A stretch of 64,000 bases of DNA from [Clostridium] celerecrescens 18A. GTDB lineage: Bacteria; Bacillota; Clostridia; Lachnospirales; Lachnospiraceae. A model generated the notes under the pieces. That model searched no databases, was not told the DNA's origin, and saw only the letters and a program-made list of their open reading frames with translations. Numbering within the stretch: position 1 is the stretch's first letter; each line of letters starts with the position of its first letter. The position numbers were made by a program, and so were the translations under genes. The stretch lies in the NCBI RefSeq assembly GCF_002797975.1, contig NZ_PGET01000001.1:3541501-3605500 (forward strand). The letters are read 5' to 3'. Shown here piece by piece: positions 17,358-27,984 of the stretch.

Positions 17358-18850
17358 TGCAGCCCCCTTACCTTCCGGTTCTCAAGATGGGCATTGCGGT
17401 AATTGTCACCGCCCAGATGCACCGTATTCTGGAGTACAGCTTCGCCTTCATAATACTTTTCCATCTCACTCCGTTTGACCAGATAGCCCGTGATCCGGAC
17501 CAGATCGCTGTCAGAAGCATAGAAGCTTATATATTTGTCTCCCAGAGAAAACGCTCCCTTTACAATATCCAGCATGGCAGCCGGATTGTTTCTACCTGTG
17601 GGATCAAAGGAGAAGATATCTGCGCAGCCAGTTGGGAAAAACTTGTGGAATCTGGCACTATGACGAAGGTGGTCATACATGAGCTCCGGCTCCATCCCTA
17701 CCGGGATCCTCACACCTGAGGTAATGCCGTGGTCCGAATCAATGCCGACCTGGGCATGAAGGGCAAAATGGTTGTCAAAAACCTCTGAATATAAGGCATT
17801 TGCAGTACCTGCATAATCCGCAATCACCTGCATGATCTGCTCTGCCAAGTCATCTGCTTCTGCATCGTGACCATATGTTTTCTCCGGATCTCCCATCAGC
17901 ATGTTGGTGCATTCCGCCAACCCAACAACTCCGAACATAGCAAGGAACTTTTCCCTGGAAATAAAGCCTTCCTTAGAGAGGAAAGAGGTCTCAAAGAAAT
18001 TGGATTCTTCTACAAGGAAACGGATCCTTTCATTCATATAGTCTCCCATACAGGAAAGGCAATCAGGCAATAGTTCTGTTAAAAACTGTTCTCTGTCCAC
18101 TGCTTCCGCAGCAAGCCTGGGAAGGACGATCCTCGACAAAGTGTAGGAGCCTCCGCCAATGGGAAGGATATTATAACAACTTGATATTCCGTAATCACCG
18201 TAAGTTTTTTTGTGCATCTTGTGATTGCAGATCGCCGGGTTTGCACAGTACAGGGAGGTGTAAAGAGCAAGCTCTGCATAAGAATCAGGCGTAATGTCCT
18301 TATCATATTTCATTGTTAAATTGGGAACTGCATTTTGAAGCTCTTTTTCAACTTTTAAAATCAGGCGGCCCGCTCTTGTCTCTTCCGGCCCCAAATTAGC
18401 ATGGCAGAAGCCATCGGTTATGGTCCGGTCCAAATAAACAAGGAAAAGCTTCAGCTTTTTTTCCGCTTCGTCATCCGTCACCCCTTCAAGAAACGGCTCT
18501 ATCAGCTTATCAATATTACCAAGATAAACCGGATAGCTGGTGATAGAGGGAACGTGGCGGTACAGGATTGTCAAAAACTGCAATACTTCGTCCAGGTCTT
18601 TAGGCACCTCAAGCTGTAAAAATTCACAGCCATTTTTTACTGCTTTTTCATAGTCCGGCATCACATATCTGGGACGGTAAGGAGCGTGTCCTTCATCCAG
18701 ATCGCAGATTGCACCGGTTTCCATGTAATGACGGGTTTTCTCCGGTATGGAGAGCACCTCCAGACTATTTTCCGCCGAATGAGCCAGGGCTACGACTTTC
18801 TGCTCATAAGTCAGGTTCTTTGATGTTACAATGTCCAAAATTTTATTCAT
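17354..18850 (-). CDS. yjjI: YjjI-family glycyl-radical enzyme, function unknown
   Basis: 498 aa from the ATG at 18850 (AGAGGTAGGA just upstream; a longer frame begins with TTG). Matches the short YjjI/DUF3029 glycyl-radical family (about 510 aa), much smaller than pyruvate formate-lyase. The radical glycine is in LVRITGYLVK about 43 residues from the C-terminus (about Gly455). Candidate thiyl cysteine lies in SSCYNILPIGGGSY; NLGPEETRAGR and PTGCADIFSFD are further conserved-looking stretches. The reaction is not known. First gene of a ten-gene run with nucleoside import and phosphorolysis; in E. coli yjjI/yjjW also sits beside the deo genes, so a nucleoside-derived substrate is likely. Confidence 0.9.
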   Translation of the reverse strand: MNKILDIVTSKNLTYEQKVVALAHSAENSLEVLSIPEKTRHYMETGAICDLDEGHAPYRPRYVMPDYEKAVKNGCEFLQLEVPKDLDEVLQFLTILYRHVPSITSYPVYLGNIDKLIEPFLEGVTDDEAEKKLKLFLVYLDRTITDGFCHANLGPEETRAGRLILKVEKELQNAVPNLTMKYDKDITPDSYAELALYTSLYCANPAICNHKMHKKTYGDYGISSCYNILPIGGGSYTLSRIVLPRLAAEAVDREQFLTELLPDCLSCMGDYMNERIRFLVEESNFFETSFLSKEGFISREKFLAMFGVVGLAECTNMLMGDPEKTYGHDAEADDLAEQIMQVIADYAGTANALYSEVFDNHFALHAQVGIDSDHGITSGVRIPVGMEPELMYDHLRHSARFHKFFPTGCADIFSFDPTGRNNPAAMLDIVKGAFSLGDKYISFYASDSDLVRITGYLVKRSEMEKYYEGEAVLQNTVHLGGDNYRNAHLENRKVRGLQ

Positions 18851-18926
18851 CCATCCTACCTCTTTCATTTCAAGTCTTATCCAACACAAAAAGGACTTAT
18901 ATCTCTGTTACCCCTGAAATATTCAC

Positions 18927-18955
18927 ATTATAGCAATTACTTTTCACTATCTAAA
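18927..18955 (-). promoter_or_regulatory. promoter of the yjjI-led operon
   Basis: Minus strand TTTAGA (18955-18950), 17-bp spacer, perfect TATAAT (18932-18927). The weak -35 box suits activator dependence. About 75 nt leader before the yjjI ATG. Confidence 0.55.
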
Positions 18956-18971
18956 GGACTTATGTCCCTTT
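18953..18971. promoter_or_regulatory. activator-type dyad at about -42 of the yjjI promoter
   Basis: Minus strand reads AAAGGGACATAAGTCCTTT. Seven of nine base pairs match around a centre near 18961.5, about 42 bp upstream of the expected start. This is the class II position of Crp/Fnr activators. The half AAAGGACTTAT is repeated exactly at 18890-18900. Binding by the operon's own Crp-type protein is inferred. Confidence 0.45.
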
Positions 18972-19431
18972 TCAAGCAAATATAATACGATTTGTACATT
19001 AGTAACATTTTTACATGTAGAATTTTAGTAAAATATACAACAAATATCGTGTGAATTTGTGCATCCTGCGAAAATATATTTCCACAGTTAATAGCTTTAA
19101 TTGTTTTATAGTTTCATCTTGACTGCAAAAAAGAAGATAATTATCACATTCTTAAACACAAAAAGGAGCGCCTTCGTCCTGGTAAGATAAGGCGCTACTT
19201 TAAACAGTAAATTATTGGCCAGTAACTGGAATTTACCCGGCTTCCGGCTCTCTTGTTAAGTAAATTATTCTAATTGAATATACGTATGTCTAATATAAAA
19301 AAAGCCCCGGCTGCATAATATTTGTTTCATAACTTCAGCGTAGCCTTATCAGCCTATATAGAGTTTAATAATTAAATGAAGTTGTCCAAAAGTTCGATTC
19401 ATTAACATAATACCATTTTAGTACCGCAAGA
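18972..19431. other. gene-free AT-rich stretch between the yjjI promoter and the tuf terminator
   Basis: No credible coding frame. One hairpin (AGCGCCTT 19167-19174 with AAGGCGCT 19189-19196) is followed on the minus strand by CCTTTTTG and may be a second, backup terminator behind tuf. A GCCCCGGC stretch at 19302-19311 has a minus-strand T7 tail but only a weak stem. Confidence 0.4.
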
Positions 19432-19480
19432 CAAAAAGAAAAAGCCGAACCCCTTATAATCAAAGGGCTCGGCTCTCAAT
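19432..19480 (-). terminator. terminator of tuf
   Basis: AGCCGAGCCC / GGGGTTCGGCT hairpin, followed on the minus strand by TTTTTCTTTTTG, directly after the tuf stop. Confidence 0.85.
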
Positions 19481-19486
19481 TTTTAA

Positions 19487-20680
19487 TTATTCAACGATAG
19501 TAGCAACTCTACCTGAACCTACTGTACGGCCGCCTTCACGGATAGCGAAACGAAGACCCTGCTCCATAGCTACCGGATGAATCAGCTCTACAGACATTTC
19601 TACGTTATCTCCAGGCATACACATCTCTGTACCAGCTGGTAAATCGCAAACGCCGGTAACGTCAGTTGTTCTGAAGTAGAACTGAGGTCTATAGTTGTTG
19701 AAGAAAGGAGTATGACGTCCACCTTCATCTTTTGTTAAAACGTAAACCTGAGCGGTAAACTTCTTGTGGCACTTTACAGAACCTGGCTTAACCAGACACT
19801 GACCTCTTTCGATTTCAGTTCTCTGAACACCACGAAGTAATGCACCGATGTTATCACCAGCCTGAGCTTCGTCAAGCAGCTTACGGAACATCTCGATACC
19901 GGTTACAACAACCTTACGAGTCTCTTCGTGGATACCAACGATTTCAACTTCATCAGATACGTGTAAGGTACCACGCTCTACTCTACCAGTAGCAACGGTA
20001 CCACGGCCTGTGATGGAGAAAACGTCCTCAACTGGCATTAAGAATGGCTTGTCTGTTTCACGTACAGGATCTGGAATCCACTCATCTACTGCCTTCATTA
20101 ATTCAAGAACCTTGTCGCCCCAAGAGCTGGTAGGATCTTCAAGAGCCTTTAAAGCAGAACCCTGGATGATTGGTGTATCATCGCCTGGGAATTCATACTC
20201 GTTTAACAGCTCACGGATTTCCATATCTACTAATTCAAGTAATTCTTCATCGTCAACCATATCGCACTTGTTCATGAATACAACGATGTAAGGAACGCCT
20301 ACCTGACGGGAAAGCAGGATGTGCTCTCTGGTCTGAGCCATAACACCATCGGTAGCAGCTACAACTAAGATAGCGCCGTCCATCTGAGCAGCACCAGTGA
20401 TCATGTTCTTAACGTAGTCAGCATGTCCTGGGCAGTCAACGTGTGCATAGTGTCTCTTCTCTGTCTCATACTCAACGTGAGAAGTAGAAATTGTGATACC
20501 ACGCTCTCTCTCTTCTGGAGCCTTATCGATATTCTCGAAAGCTACTGCCTGTCCAGTACCTAATCTTTCATGAAGAGTCTTTGTGATAGCAGCAGTTAAA
20601 GTAGTTTTGCCGTGGTCAACGTGACCAATAGTACCGATGTTACAATGGGTTTTGTTTCTTTCAAACTTAGCTTTAGCCAT
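19487..20680 (-). CDS. tuf: elongation factor Tu
   Basis: 397 aa, full length. GTPase that delivers aminoacyl-tRNA to the ribosome. All G motifs are intact: GHVDHGKTT (P-loop), RGITI (switch I), [12 protein letters not shown] and SAL. Domains II and III follow from about residue 210. It lies 153 bp downstream of fusA with its own promoter at 20744-20772, as befits a gene needed in excess over the other str genes. Confidence 0.99.
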   Translation of the reverse strand: MAKAKFERNKTHCNIGTIGHVDHGKTTLTAAITKTLHERLGTGQAVAFENIDKAPEERERGITISTSHVEYETEKRHYAHVDCPGHADYVKNMITGAAQMDGAILVVAATDGVMAQTREHILLSRQVGVPYIVVFMNKCDMVDDEELLELVDMEIRELLNEYEFPGDDTPIIQGSALKALEDPTSSWGDKVLELMKAVDEWIPDPVRETDKPFLMPVEDVFSITGRGTVATGRVERGTLHVSDEVEIVGIHEETRKVVVTGIEMFRKLLDEAQAGDNIGALLRGVQRTEIERGQCLVKPGSVKCHKKFTAQVYVLTKDEGGRHTPFFNNYRPQFYFRTTDVTGVCDLPAGTEMCMPGDNVEMSVELIHPVAMEQGLRFAIREGGRTVGSGRVATIVE

Positions 20681-20743
20681 TTTATAACGTCCTCCTTAAT
20701 TTATGCTCTTTTTGAGCTTAATTTTTATGTTAGGCTGTTTTTT

Positions 20744-20772
20744 ATTATATGCTATTTGTGCACTATTTTCAA
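20744..20772 (-). promoter_or_regulatory. separate promoter of tuf
   Basis: Minus strand TTGAAA (20772-20767), 17-bp spacer, TATAAT (20749-20744), inside the fusA-tuf gap, 64 nt before the tuf ATG. Confidence 0.7.
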
Positions 20773-20833
20773 GCCTATTTGATGGATTCCAGGCAGTCAA
20801 AGACGCCTGAAACCCAGTGGAACCTGTTAGGAA

Positions 20834-22954
20834 TTATTTGCCCTTTTTCTCTGCAAGAACTTTTTCCTGAACACTCTTCGGAACCTGCTCATATTTCTCA
20901 AAGAACATAGAGTAGTTACCGCGTCCCTGTGTTTTGGAACGTAAATCTGTAGAATAACCAAACATCTCTGCTAACGGAACGTATGCTTTTACCATCTTTC
21001 CGCCGCCGATGTCTTCCATACCTTCGATACGGCCACGACGGGAGTTGATATCACCGATAACATCGCCCATATAATCCTCCGGCATGGTTACTTCTACTTT
21101 CATGATCGGCTCAAGAAGAATGGCGCCGCCCTTATTCATAGCATCCTTAAACGCCATGGAACCAGCGATGTGGAATGCCATTTCACTGGAGTCTACCTCA
21201 TGGTAGGAACCGTCGTATACGTTTGCCTTAACACCCAGTACCGGGAATCCGCCCAGAATACCGGACTTAGTAGCTTCCTCGATACCTTGGCCAACTGCCG
21301 GAATGTATTCCTTCGGAATTGCACCGCCGACAACGGAAGACTCGAATTTAAAGGTCTCTTCGCCGTTAGGATCCATCGGCTCAAAGCGAACCTTACAGTG
21401 TCCGTACTGACCGCGTCCACCAGACTGTTTCGCATACTTGCTGTCAACTTCAACCAATTTTGTAAATGTCTCTTTATAAGCAACCTGAGGAGCACCTACA
21501 TTGGCTTCTACGTTGAACTCGCGAAGCAGACGGTCTACGATGATCTCCAGATGAAGCTCTCCCATACCGGAAATAATAACCTGGCCAGTTTCCTGGTTGG
21601 TCTTTGCACGGAAGGTAGGATCTTCTTCTGCAAGCTTAGCTAAAGCTTCGCCCATCTTGCCCTGACCAGCTTTGGTCTTTGGCTCGATAGCGATATCGAT
21701 AACCGGCTCTGGGAATTCCATGGATTCCAGAATTACCGGATGCTGATCATCACAGATTGTATCACCGGTTGTTGTTACTTTAAAACCAACAGCAGCAGCG
21801 ATATCACCGGAATATACTTTATCCAGCTCAGATCTCTTGTTGGCATGCATCTGAAGGATACGTCCAACACGCTCTTTTTTGCCCTTGGTTGCATTCAGCA
21901 CGTAGGAACCGGAATTCATAATACCGGAATATACGCGGAAGAATGCCAGCTTTCCAACGAACGGGTCTGTCATGATCTTAAATGCCAGAGCGGAAAATGG
22001 CTCTTCATCAGAAGAATGACGCTCGATTTCATTGCCGTCCATATCAACACCCTTAATAGAAGGAATGTCAGTAGGAGCAGGCATATATTCAAGAACTGCA
22101 TCAAGGAGCTTCTGAACACCCTTGTTTCTATATGCGCTTCCGCAGCATACAGGAATGGCCGTGCAATTGCAGGTTGCAGTTCTTAATGCTTTCTTTAATT
22201 CATCTACGGAAGGCTCTTCCCCTTCCAGGTACATCATCATTAAGTCATCATCTAACTCGCAGATTTTTTCAACTAATTCGGCACGGTAAAGCTCTGCATC
22301 ATCCTGCAGATCCTCTGGGATATCAATGACGGAAACATCATCGCCCTTGTCACCGTTGAAGATATAAGCCTTCATTTCGAACAAATCGATGATTCCCTTG
22401 AATTCATCTTCTGCACCGATAGGCAGCTGAATGCAGATTGCATTCTTGCCCAGACGGGTTTTGATCTGTTCAACAGCGCCGTAAAAATTTGCACCCATGA
22501 TATCCATCTTGTTAATGAATGCCATACGGGGTACGTTGTAGGTATCAGCCTGACGCCATACGTTCTCGGACTGTGGTTCAACACCGCCCTTTGCACAGAA
22601 TACGCCTACAGCGCCATCCAGTACACGTAAGGAACGCTCAACCTCTACTGTAAAGTCAACGTGTCCTGGAGTATCAATGATGTTGATACGATACTCAGGA
22701 GCGCCCGGCTTCACCTGGCAATTTTCATGCATGGTCCAGTGGCAGGTTGTAGCAGCTGAAGTAATTGTGATACCTCTTTCCTGCTCCTGCTCCATCCAGT
22801 CCATGGTGGCAGTACCTTCATGAGTATCACCGATTTTGTAGTTTACACCAGTATAATAGAGGATACGCTCGGTCAATGTGGTTTTACCTGCATCGATGTG
22901 GGCCATAATACCAATATTTCTGGTTCTTTCCAATGGATATTCTCTTCCAGCCAA
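20834..22954 (-). CDS. fusA: elongation factor G
   Basis: 706 aa, full length. GTPase driving ribosomal translocation and, with RRF, ribosome recycling. Motifs [22 protein letters not shown] and NKMD are intact, and domains II-V follow, ending with the usual RG-rich [12 protein letters not shown] before a basic tail. 15 bp downstream of rpsG and co-transcribed with it. Confidence 0.99.
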   Translation of the reverse strand: MAGREYPLERTRNIGIMAHIDAGKTTLTERILYYTGVNYKIGDTHEGTATMDWMEQEQERGITITSAATTCHWTMHENCQVKPGAPEYRINIIDTPGHVDFTVEVERSLRVLDGAVGVFCAKGGVEPQSENVWRQADTYNVPRMAFINKMDIMGANFYGAVEQIKTRLGKNAICIQLPIGAEDEFKGIIDLFEMKAYIFNGDKGDDVSVIDIPEDLQDDAELYRAELVEKICELDDDLMMMYLEGEEPSVDELKKALRTATCNCTAIPVCCGSAYRNKGVQKLLDAVLEYMPAPTDIPSIKGVDMDGNEIERHSSDEEPFSALAFKIMTDPFVGKLAFFRVYSGIMNSGSYVLNATKGKKERVGRILQMHANKRSELDKVYSGDIAAAVGFKVTTTGDTICDDQHPVILESMEFPEPVIDIAIEPKTKAGQGKMGEALAKLAEEDPTFRAKTNQETGQVIISGMGELHLEIIVDRLLREFNVEANVGAPQVAYKETFTKLVEVDSKYAKQSGGRGQYGHCKVRFEPMDPNGEETFKFESSVVGGAIPKEYIPAVGQGIEEATKSGILGGFPVLGVKANVYDGSYHEVDSSEMAFHIAGSMAFKDAMNKGGAILLEPIMKVEVTMPEDYMGDVIGDINSRRGRIEGMEDIGGGKMVKAYVPLAEMFGYSTDLRSKTQGRGNYSMFFEKYEQVPKSVQEKVLAEKKGK

Positions 22955-22969
22955 AGCTTTTTCCTCCTA

Positions 22970-23440
22970 TTAGAATCTGTAGTGAGAGAATGCCTTGTTT
23001 GCCTCAGCCATCTTGTGCATATCTTCTTTCTTCTTTACAGCAGCACCGGTGTTGTTGGCAGCATCCATTATCTCATTAGCAAGTCTTTCTTCCTGAGTCT
23101 TTTCGCCTCTCTTACGAGAGAACAGAGTAATCCATCTTAAGGCTAAAGTCTGTCTTCTCTCCGGTCTTACTTCGATCGGCACCTGATAGGTAGCTCCGCC
23201 GATACGTTTTGCCTTTACTTCAAGTACAGGCATAATGTTGTTCATCGCCTCTTCGAATACTTCAACGGCTGGTTTGCCGGTCTTTTCTTCTACACGGGTA
23301 AATGCACCGTATACGATCTTCTGAGCAACACCCTTTTTACCATCATACATGATGTTGTTGATCAGCTTTGTAACAACTTTGTTATTGTAAAGCGGATCCA
23401 CTAATACGTCTCTTTTTTGTGTATGTCCTTTACGTGGCAC
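22970..23440 (-). CDS. rpsG: 30S ribosomal protein S7
   Basis: 156 aa, full length. Primary binder of the 16S rRNA 3' major domain. Starts [19 protein letters not shown]; the basic C-terminus ends FSHYRF. 180 bp after rpsL, a long spacer that can fold into small hairpins and is the classical place of S7 feedback control in the E. coli str operon. Confidence 0.99.
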   Translation of the reverse strand: MPRKGHTQKRDVLVDPLYNNKVVTKLINNIMYDGKKGVAQKIVYGAFTRVEEKTGKPAVEVFEEAMNNIMPVLEVKAKRIGGATYQVPIEVRPERRQTLALRWITLFSRKRGEKTQEERLANEIMDAANNTGAAVKKKEDMHKMAEANKAFSHYRF

Positions 23441-23619
23441 GTTACTTCCCTCCTTAATATGGCCGTTCAGCCTTTACCGACTAATCGGCTATTCATTAGA
23501 TCCTAGGTACTCACAAACATTCAAGTTGCGTTCGCGCTCGGTTTCTATAATATATAACCCTGCAACCTACAGGTTCAATATCTAAAGTCCGGCACTAGAA
23601 ATTCAAATGTGTGGTCTAA

Positions 23620-24039
23620 TTATTTTTTCTCTTTCGGTCTCTTTGCACCATATTTGGAACGAGCCTGTCTTCTGTTAGCTACTCCTGCGGTATCAAGTGT
23701 ACCTCTAACGATATGGTATCTGGTACCTGGTAAGTCTTTTACTCTACCGCCACGGATTAAAACAACGCTATGCTCCTGAAGGTTATGACCTTCACCTGGG
23801 ATGTAACTTGTTACTTCGATACCATTAGAAAGACGTACTCTGGCGATCTTTCTAAGAGCCGAGTTAGGCTTTTTAGGTGTAGCAGTTTTTACTGCCGTGC
23901 AGACTCCCCTCTTCTGTGGAGCAGAAATATCAGTTGATCTCTTCTGTAAAGAGTTGTAACCCTTCTGCAGAGCTGGTGCCTGAGATTTCTTTGCGCTTGT
24001 CTGTCTACCCTTTCTTACTAACTGGTTAAATGTTGGCAT
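23620..24039 (-). CDS. rpsL: 30S ribosomal protein S12
   Basis: 139 aa from the ATG at 24039 (AGGAGG eight nt upstream; a GTG three codons earlier sits too close to that site). Decoding-centre protein. Carries the Firmicute-type insertion ([15 protein letters not shown]). The streptomycin-contact sequences [11 protein letters not shown] and [11 protein letters not shown] are wild type, so no ribosomal streptomycin resistance is predicted. First gene of rpsL-rpsG-fusA-tuf. Confidence 0.99.
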   Translation of the reverse strand: MPTFNQLVRKGRQTSAKKSQAPALQKGYNSLQKRSTDISAPQKRGVCTAVKTATPKKPNSALRKIARVRLSNGIEVTSYIPGEGHNLQEHSVVLIRGGRVKDLPGTRYHIVRGTLDTAGVANRRQARSKYGAKRPKEKK

Positions 24040-24130
24040 TCCATTCACCTCCTGTGATATTGTCTGTGGTTGCTGTTATCTTCAGCTTAATTTACGCACA
24101 AAAACATGACGCGTTAATGCACGCCTAATT

Positions 24131-24159
24131 ATTATATACATTTTGTATTTTTCTGTCAA
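24131..24159 (-). promoter_or_regulatory. strong promoter of rpsL-rpsG-fusA
   Basis: Minus strand TTGACA (24159-24154), 17-bp spacer, TATAAT (24136-24131): a consensus housekeeping promoter, 90 nt upstream of rpsL. Confidence 0.85.
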
Positions 24160-24234
24160 GGATTTTTTTGAAATATGCACATCCAGCGAATAAAAAAAGC
24201 AAAATGTCATAAAAACAAGAACATTCAATGGTTG

Positions 24235-24278
24235 AAACCCGGAGCTGGAATTTTTTTAGGAATTCCAGCTCCGGGTTT
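24235..24278. terminator. terminator of rpoBC
   Basis: Eighteen-bp perfect stem (24235-24252 with 24261-24278) around 8 nt, 26 nt past the rpoC stop. The minus-strand tail is short (GGGTTTCAACC), so some read-through into rpsL is possible. Confidence 0.75.
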
Positions 24279-24303
24279 TGCAATTTAAGGATTATCTCAT
24301 TGC

Positions 24304-27300
24304 TTATTCAACGATCTCGTTCTCATCAATATCCAGAACCTCTTCCGCCTCATTGAATTCATCTTCTGACAGCAGGATTTCATCCTCTCCCTCTGACAGC
24401 TTGATCTCATCCTCTCCCTCGAAAGCAGAATCTGTATTCAGTCCGATGGTGCGGTAACGCTTCATACCGGTACCTGCCGGAATCGGCTTACCGATGATTA
24501 CGTTCTCCTTCAGACCAATTAAGTGATCGACTTTGCCGTTAATTGCGGCTTCTGTCAGAACCTTTGTGGTCTCCTGGAAGGAAGCAGCAGATAAGAAGGA
24601 ATCAGTCGCCAGAGATGCTTTTGTAATACCAAGCATAACCTGTTTTCCTTCTGCCGGATTCTTTCCTTCTGCAAGAAGAGATTCATTTAAGTCATTGTAA
24701 TCCAGAACATCCATAGAGGTTCCCGGAAGCACATCACTGTCTCCGCTCTCCTCAATTTTTATCTTCTTAAGCATCTGTCTTACGATCATCTCAACGTGCT
24801 TATCATTGATCTCAACACCCTGTAAGCGGTATACACGCTGTACTTCCTGGATCATATAATCCTGGACAGCGCGGACGCCTTTGATCTTTAAGATATCGTG
24901 TGGGTTCACACTACCTTCCGTCAGCTCATCGCCGGCCTCGAGCACCTGGCCATCCTGAACCTTGATTCTGGATCCGTAAGGGATCAGATAGGTCTTGGAA
25001 TTGCCTGTTTCGTTCTCCGTAACAATGATCTCCCGCTTTTTCTTAGTATCCTTAATGGCCACTACGCCGCCGAATTCTGCAATGATTGCAAGACCCTTAG
25101 GCTTACGAGCCTCAAAAAGCTCCTCGACACGGGGAAGACCCTGTGTGATATCGCCACCGGCAACACCGCCGGTATGGAAGGTACGCATGGTCAGCTGGGT
25201 TCCTGGCTCACCGATAGACTGGGCAGCGATGATACCGACTGCTTCGCCTACCTGAACCGGCTGTCCGGTTGCCATGTTGGCACCGTAACATTTTGCGCAG
25301 ACACCCAGATGGGATTTACAGGTTAATACGGTACGGATCTTTACGGAATCACGGCCAAGCTTCTTTAACACGTTCATAACCGCAGCTGCACGCTTCGGTG
25401 TACACATGTGGTTCGCCTTCACGATCACTTCTCCGGTATCCGGATCTGTAATGGTTTCCGCAATGAACCGTCCTGTGAGACGCTCCTGTAAGCCCTCAAT
25501 GGTTTCCTGACCATCTGTAAATGCTTTGATTTCCATAAACGGAATATCTTTGCCTTCGCAGCAGTCGATCTCACGGATAATCATATCCTGGGAAACGTCT
25601 ACAAGACGTCTGGTCAAGTAACCGGAGTCAGCCGTACGGAGAGCCGTATCGGAAAGTCCTTTACGTGCACCGTGAGCGGAGATAAAGTACTCCAGTACGT
25701 CAAGACCTTCACGGAAATTGGACTTGATAGGAAGTTCAATGGTGTGACCTGTGGTATCTGCCATAAGTCCACGCATACCTGCAAGCTGTTTGATCTGTTT
25801 ATCAGAACCACGGGCTCCGGAGTCGGCCATCATATAGATGTTATTGTATTTATCAAGTCCGGTCAGCAGGTCATGTGTCAACTGGTCGTCAGTCACTTTC
25901 CATGTGTCAATTACTTCTTTATAACGTTCTTCCTCCGTAATAAGCCCGCGTCGGAAGTTCTTTGCAATCTGGTCAACCGTTGCCTGTGCATCAGCAATCA
26001 GCTTCGGTTTGCTCTCCGGCACTGTCATGTCGGAAATGGATACGGTCATAGCGGCTCTGGTAGAGTACTTATAACCAATCGCCTTGATGTCATCCAGGGT
26101 TTCTGCAGTCTGAACTGCTCCATGAACGTTAATAACCTTTTCAAGGATCTGCTTTAACTGCTTCTTGCCTACATGGAAGTCAACTTCCATCAAAAGCTCG
26201 TTGCCTGGAACAGAGCGGTCAACAAATCCAAGATCCTGAGGAACGATCTCATTGAAGATGAAACGGCCTACAGTTGATTCAACGGCTCCGGTCTTTATGG
26301 TACCATCTGCCATTTTCTTGCTCACTCTGGCTTTAATTCTGGAATGAAGAGTAACAGCCTGGTTTTCGTAAGCGAGTATGGCTTCATTCACGCTCTTAAA
26401 TACCATTCCTTCGCCCTTTGCTCCTGGTCTTTCCTGGGTCAGGTAGTAAATACCCAGAACCATATCCTGAGAAGGAACTGCCACAGGACCGCCGTCTGAC
26501 GGCTTCAATAAGTTGTTAGGCGATAACAGGAGGAAACGGCATTCTGCCTGGGCCTCTACGGAAAGAGGCAGATGGACTGCCATCTGGTCTCCGTCAAAGT
26601 CGGCGTTGAATGCGGTACAAACCAGGGGGTGAAGCTTAATAGCTTTACCTTCTACCAGAATCGGCTCAAATGCCTGGATACCAAGTCTGTGAAGGGTAGG
26701 CGCACGGTTTAACATAACCGGATGTTCCTTGATAACATCTTCCAGGACATCCCAAACCTCTGTCTGAAGACGCTCTACCATCTTTTTTGCATTCTTTATA
26801 TTATGAGCGGTTCCGTTGGAAACCAGCTCCTTCATAACAAAAGGCTTAAACAGTTCGATGGCCATTTCTTTTGGCAGACCGCATTGGTATATCTTAAGCT
26901 CCGGTCCAACTACGATAACAGAACGACCGGAATAGTCAACACGCTTTCCTAAAAGATTCTGACGGAAACGGCCCTGTTTACCCTTTAACATATCGGAAAG
27001 AGACTTTAAGGCACGGTTTCCCGGTCCGGTTACCGGCCTTCCCCTTCTGCCGTTGTCAATAAGGGCATCCACCGCTTCCTGAAGCATACGCTTTTCGTTG
27101 CGGACAATGATGTCCGGGGCTCCCAGCTCCAGTAGACGGGCAAGACGATTGTTACGGTTTATGATTCTTCTGTATAAATCATTTAAGTCGGAGGTGGCAA
27201 AACGGCCGCCATCAAGCTGCACCATAGGACGGATATCCGGCGGAATTACCGGAACCACTGTCATGATCATCCACTCCGGCAAGTTGCCGGAATTGCGGAA

Positions 27301-27966
27301 TGCTTCCACAACCTCCAGCCTCTTGATAATTCTTGCACGCTTCTGTCCGGTCGCTTCCTTTAACCCTTTCTTTAACTCCTCAGAGTCCTTTTCAAGGTCA
27401 ATGGACCGCAGCAGCTCCAGAATGGCTTCCGCTCCCATTCCTACGCGGAAGGCGCCGTAGCCGTATTTTTCTATTTCTTCCCGGTATTCTTTTTCCGATA
27501 AGACCTGCTTATACTGCAGTCCCGTATTGCCGGCATCAAGAACCACATAAGATGCAAAATACAGCACCTTTTCCAGGGTTCTTGGGGAAATGTCCAGGAT
27601 CAGACCCATACGGCTGGGGATTCCCTTAAAATACCAGATATGGGAAACAGGAGCCGCAAGCTGTATATGGCCCATGCGCTCTCTGCGGACACTGGCCTTG
27701 GTAACTTCAACGCCGCATCGGTCACAGATAACGCCTTTGTACCGGATTTTCTTATATTTACCACAATGGCATTCCCAGTCCTTGCTGGGTCCGAAGATCC
27801 GTTCACAGAACAAACCGTCTTTTTCCGGCTTTAAGGTTCTGTAGTTGATTGTCTCAGGCTTTTTCACCTCACCATGGGACCATTCCAGAATCTTCTCCGG
27901 AGATGCCAAACCGATCTTTATGGCATCAAATGTCATTGGGTGGTAAGTTTCATTGTTTTCAGGCAT
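24304..27966 (-). CDS. rpoC: RNA polymerase beta' subunit
   Basis: 1220 aa from the ATG at 27966, chosen because AAGGGAG lies eight nt upstream; the six-codon longer frame starts with TTG. Forms the catalytic half of RNA polymerase. The Mg-binding [12 protein letters not shown], the zinc ribbon [20 protein letters not shown] near residue 70 and the second zinc site ([13 protein letters not shown]) are all present. The C-terminus is strongly acidic. 18 bp downstream of rpoB. Confidence 0.99.
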   Translation of the reverse strand: MPENNETYHPMTFDAIKIGLASPEKILEWSHGEVKKPETINYRTLKPEKDGLFCERIFGPSKDWECHCGKYKKIRYKGVICDRCGVEVTKASVRRERMGHIQLAAPVSHIWYFKGIPSRMGLILDISPRTLEKVLYFASYVVLDAGNTGLQYKQVLSEKEYREEIEKYGYGAFRVGMGAEAILELLRSIDLEKDSEELKKGLKEATGQKRARIIKRLEVVEAFRNSGNLPEWMIMTVVPVIPPDIRPMVQLDGGRFATSDLNDLYRRIINRNNRLARLLELGAPDIIVRNEKRMLQEAVDALIDNGRRGRPVTGPGNRALKSLSDMLKGKQGRFRQNLLGKRVDYSGRSVIVVGPELKIYQCGLPKEMAIELFKPFVMKELVSNGTAHNIKNAKKMVERLQTEVWDVLEDVIKEHPVMLNRAPTLHRLGIQAFEPILVEGKAIKLHPLVCTAFNADFDGDQMAVHLPLSVEAQAECRFLLLSPNNLLKPSDGGPVAVPSQDMVLGIYYLTQERPGAKGEGMVFKSVNEAILAYENQAVTLHSRIKARVSKKMADGTIKTGAVESTVGRFIFNEIVPQDLGFVDRSVPGNELLMEVDFHVGKKQLKQILEKVINVHGAVQTAETLDDIKAIGYKYSTRAAMTVSISDMTVPESKPKLIADAQATVDQIAKNFRRGLITEEERYKEVIDTWKVTDDQLTHDLLTGLDKYNNIYMMADSGARGSDKQIKQLAGMRGLMADTTGHTIELPIKSNFREGLDVLEYFISAHGARKGLSDTALRTADSGYLTRRLVDVSQDMIIREIDCCEGKDIPFMEIKAFTDGQETIEGLQERLTGRFIAETITDPDTGEVIVKANHMCTPKRAAAVMNVLKKLGRDSVKIRTVLTCKSHLGVCAKCYGANMATGQPVQVGEAVGIIAAQSIGEPGTQLTMRTFHTGGVAGGDITQGLPRVEELFEARKPKGLAIIAEFGGVVAIKDTKKKREIIVTENETGNSKTYLIPYGSRIKVQDGQVLEAGDELTEGSVNPHDILKIKGVRAVQDYMIQEVQRVYRLQGVEINDKHVEMIVRQMLKKIKIEESGDSDVLPGTSMDVLDYNDLNESLLAEGKNPAEGKQVMLGITKASLATDSFLSAASFQETTKVLTEAAINGKVDHLIGLKENVIIGKPIPAGTGMKRYRTIGLNTDSAFEGEDEIKLSEGEDEILLSEDEFNEAEEVLDIDENEIVE

Positions 27967-27984
27967 GAGCGGTTCTCCCTTCAA

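Noticed and set aside
19320..19400. possible tRNA because of AGTTCGATTC near 19391
   Set aside because: No acceptor, D or anticodon stems can be formed around it.
24898..26157. plus-strand frames of 142 and 161 codons inside rpoC
   Set aside because: Shadow frames opposite a highly conserved gene, without ribosome binding sites.
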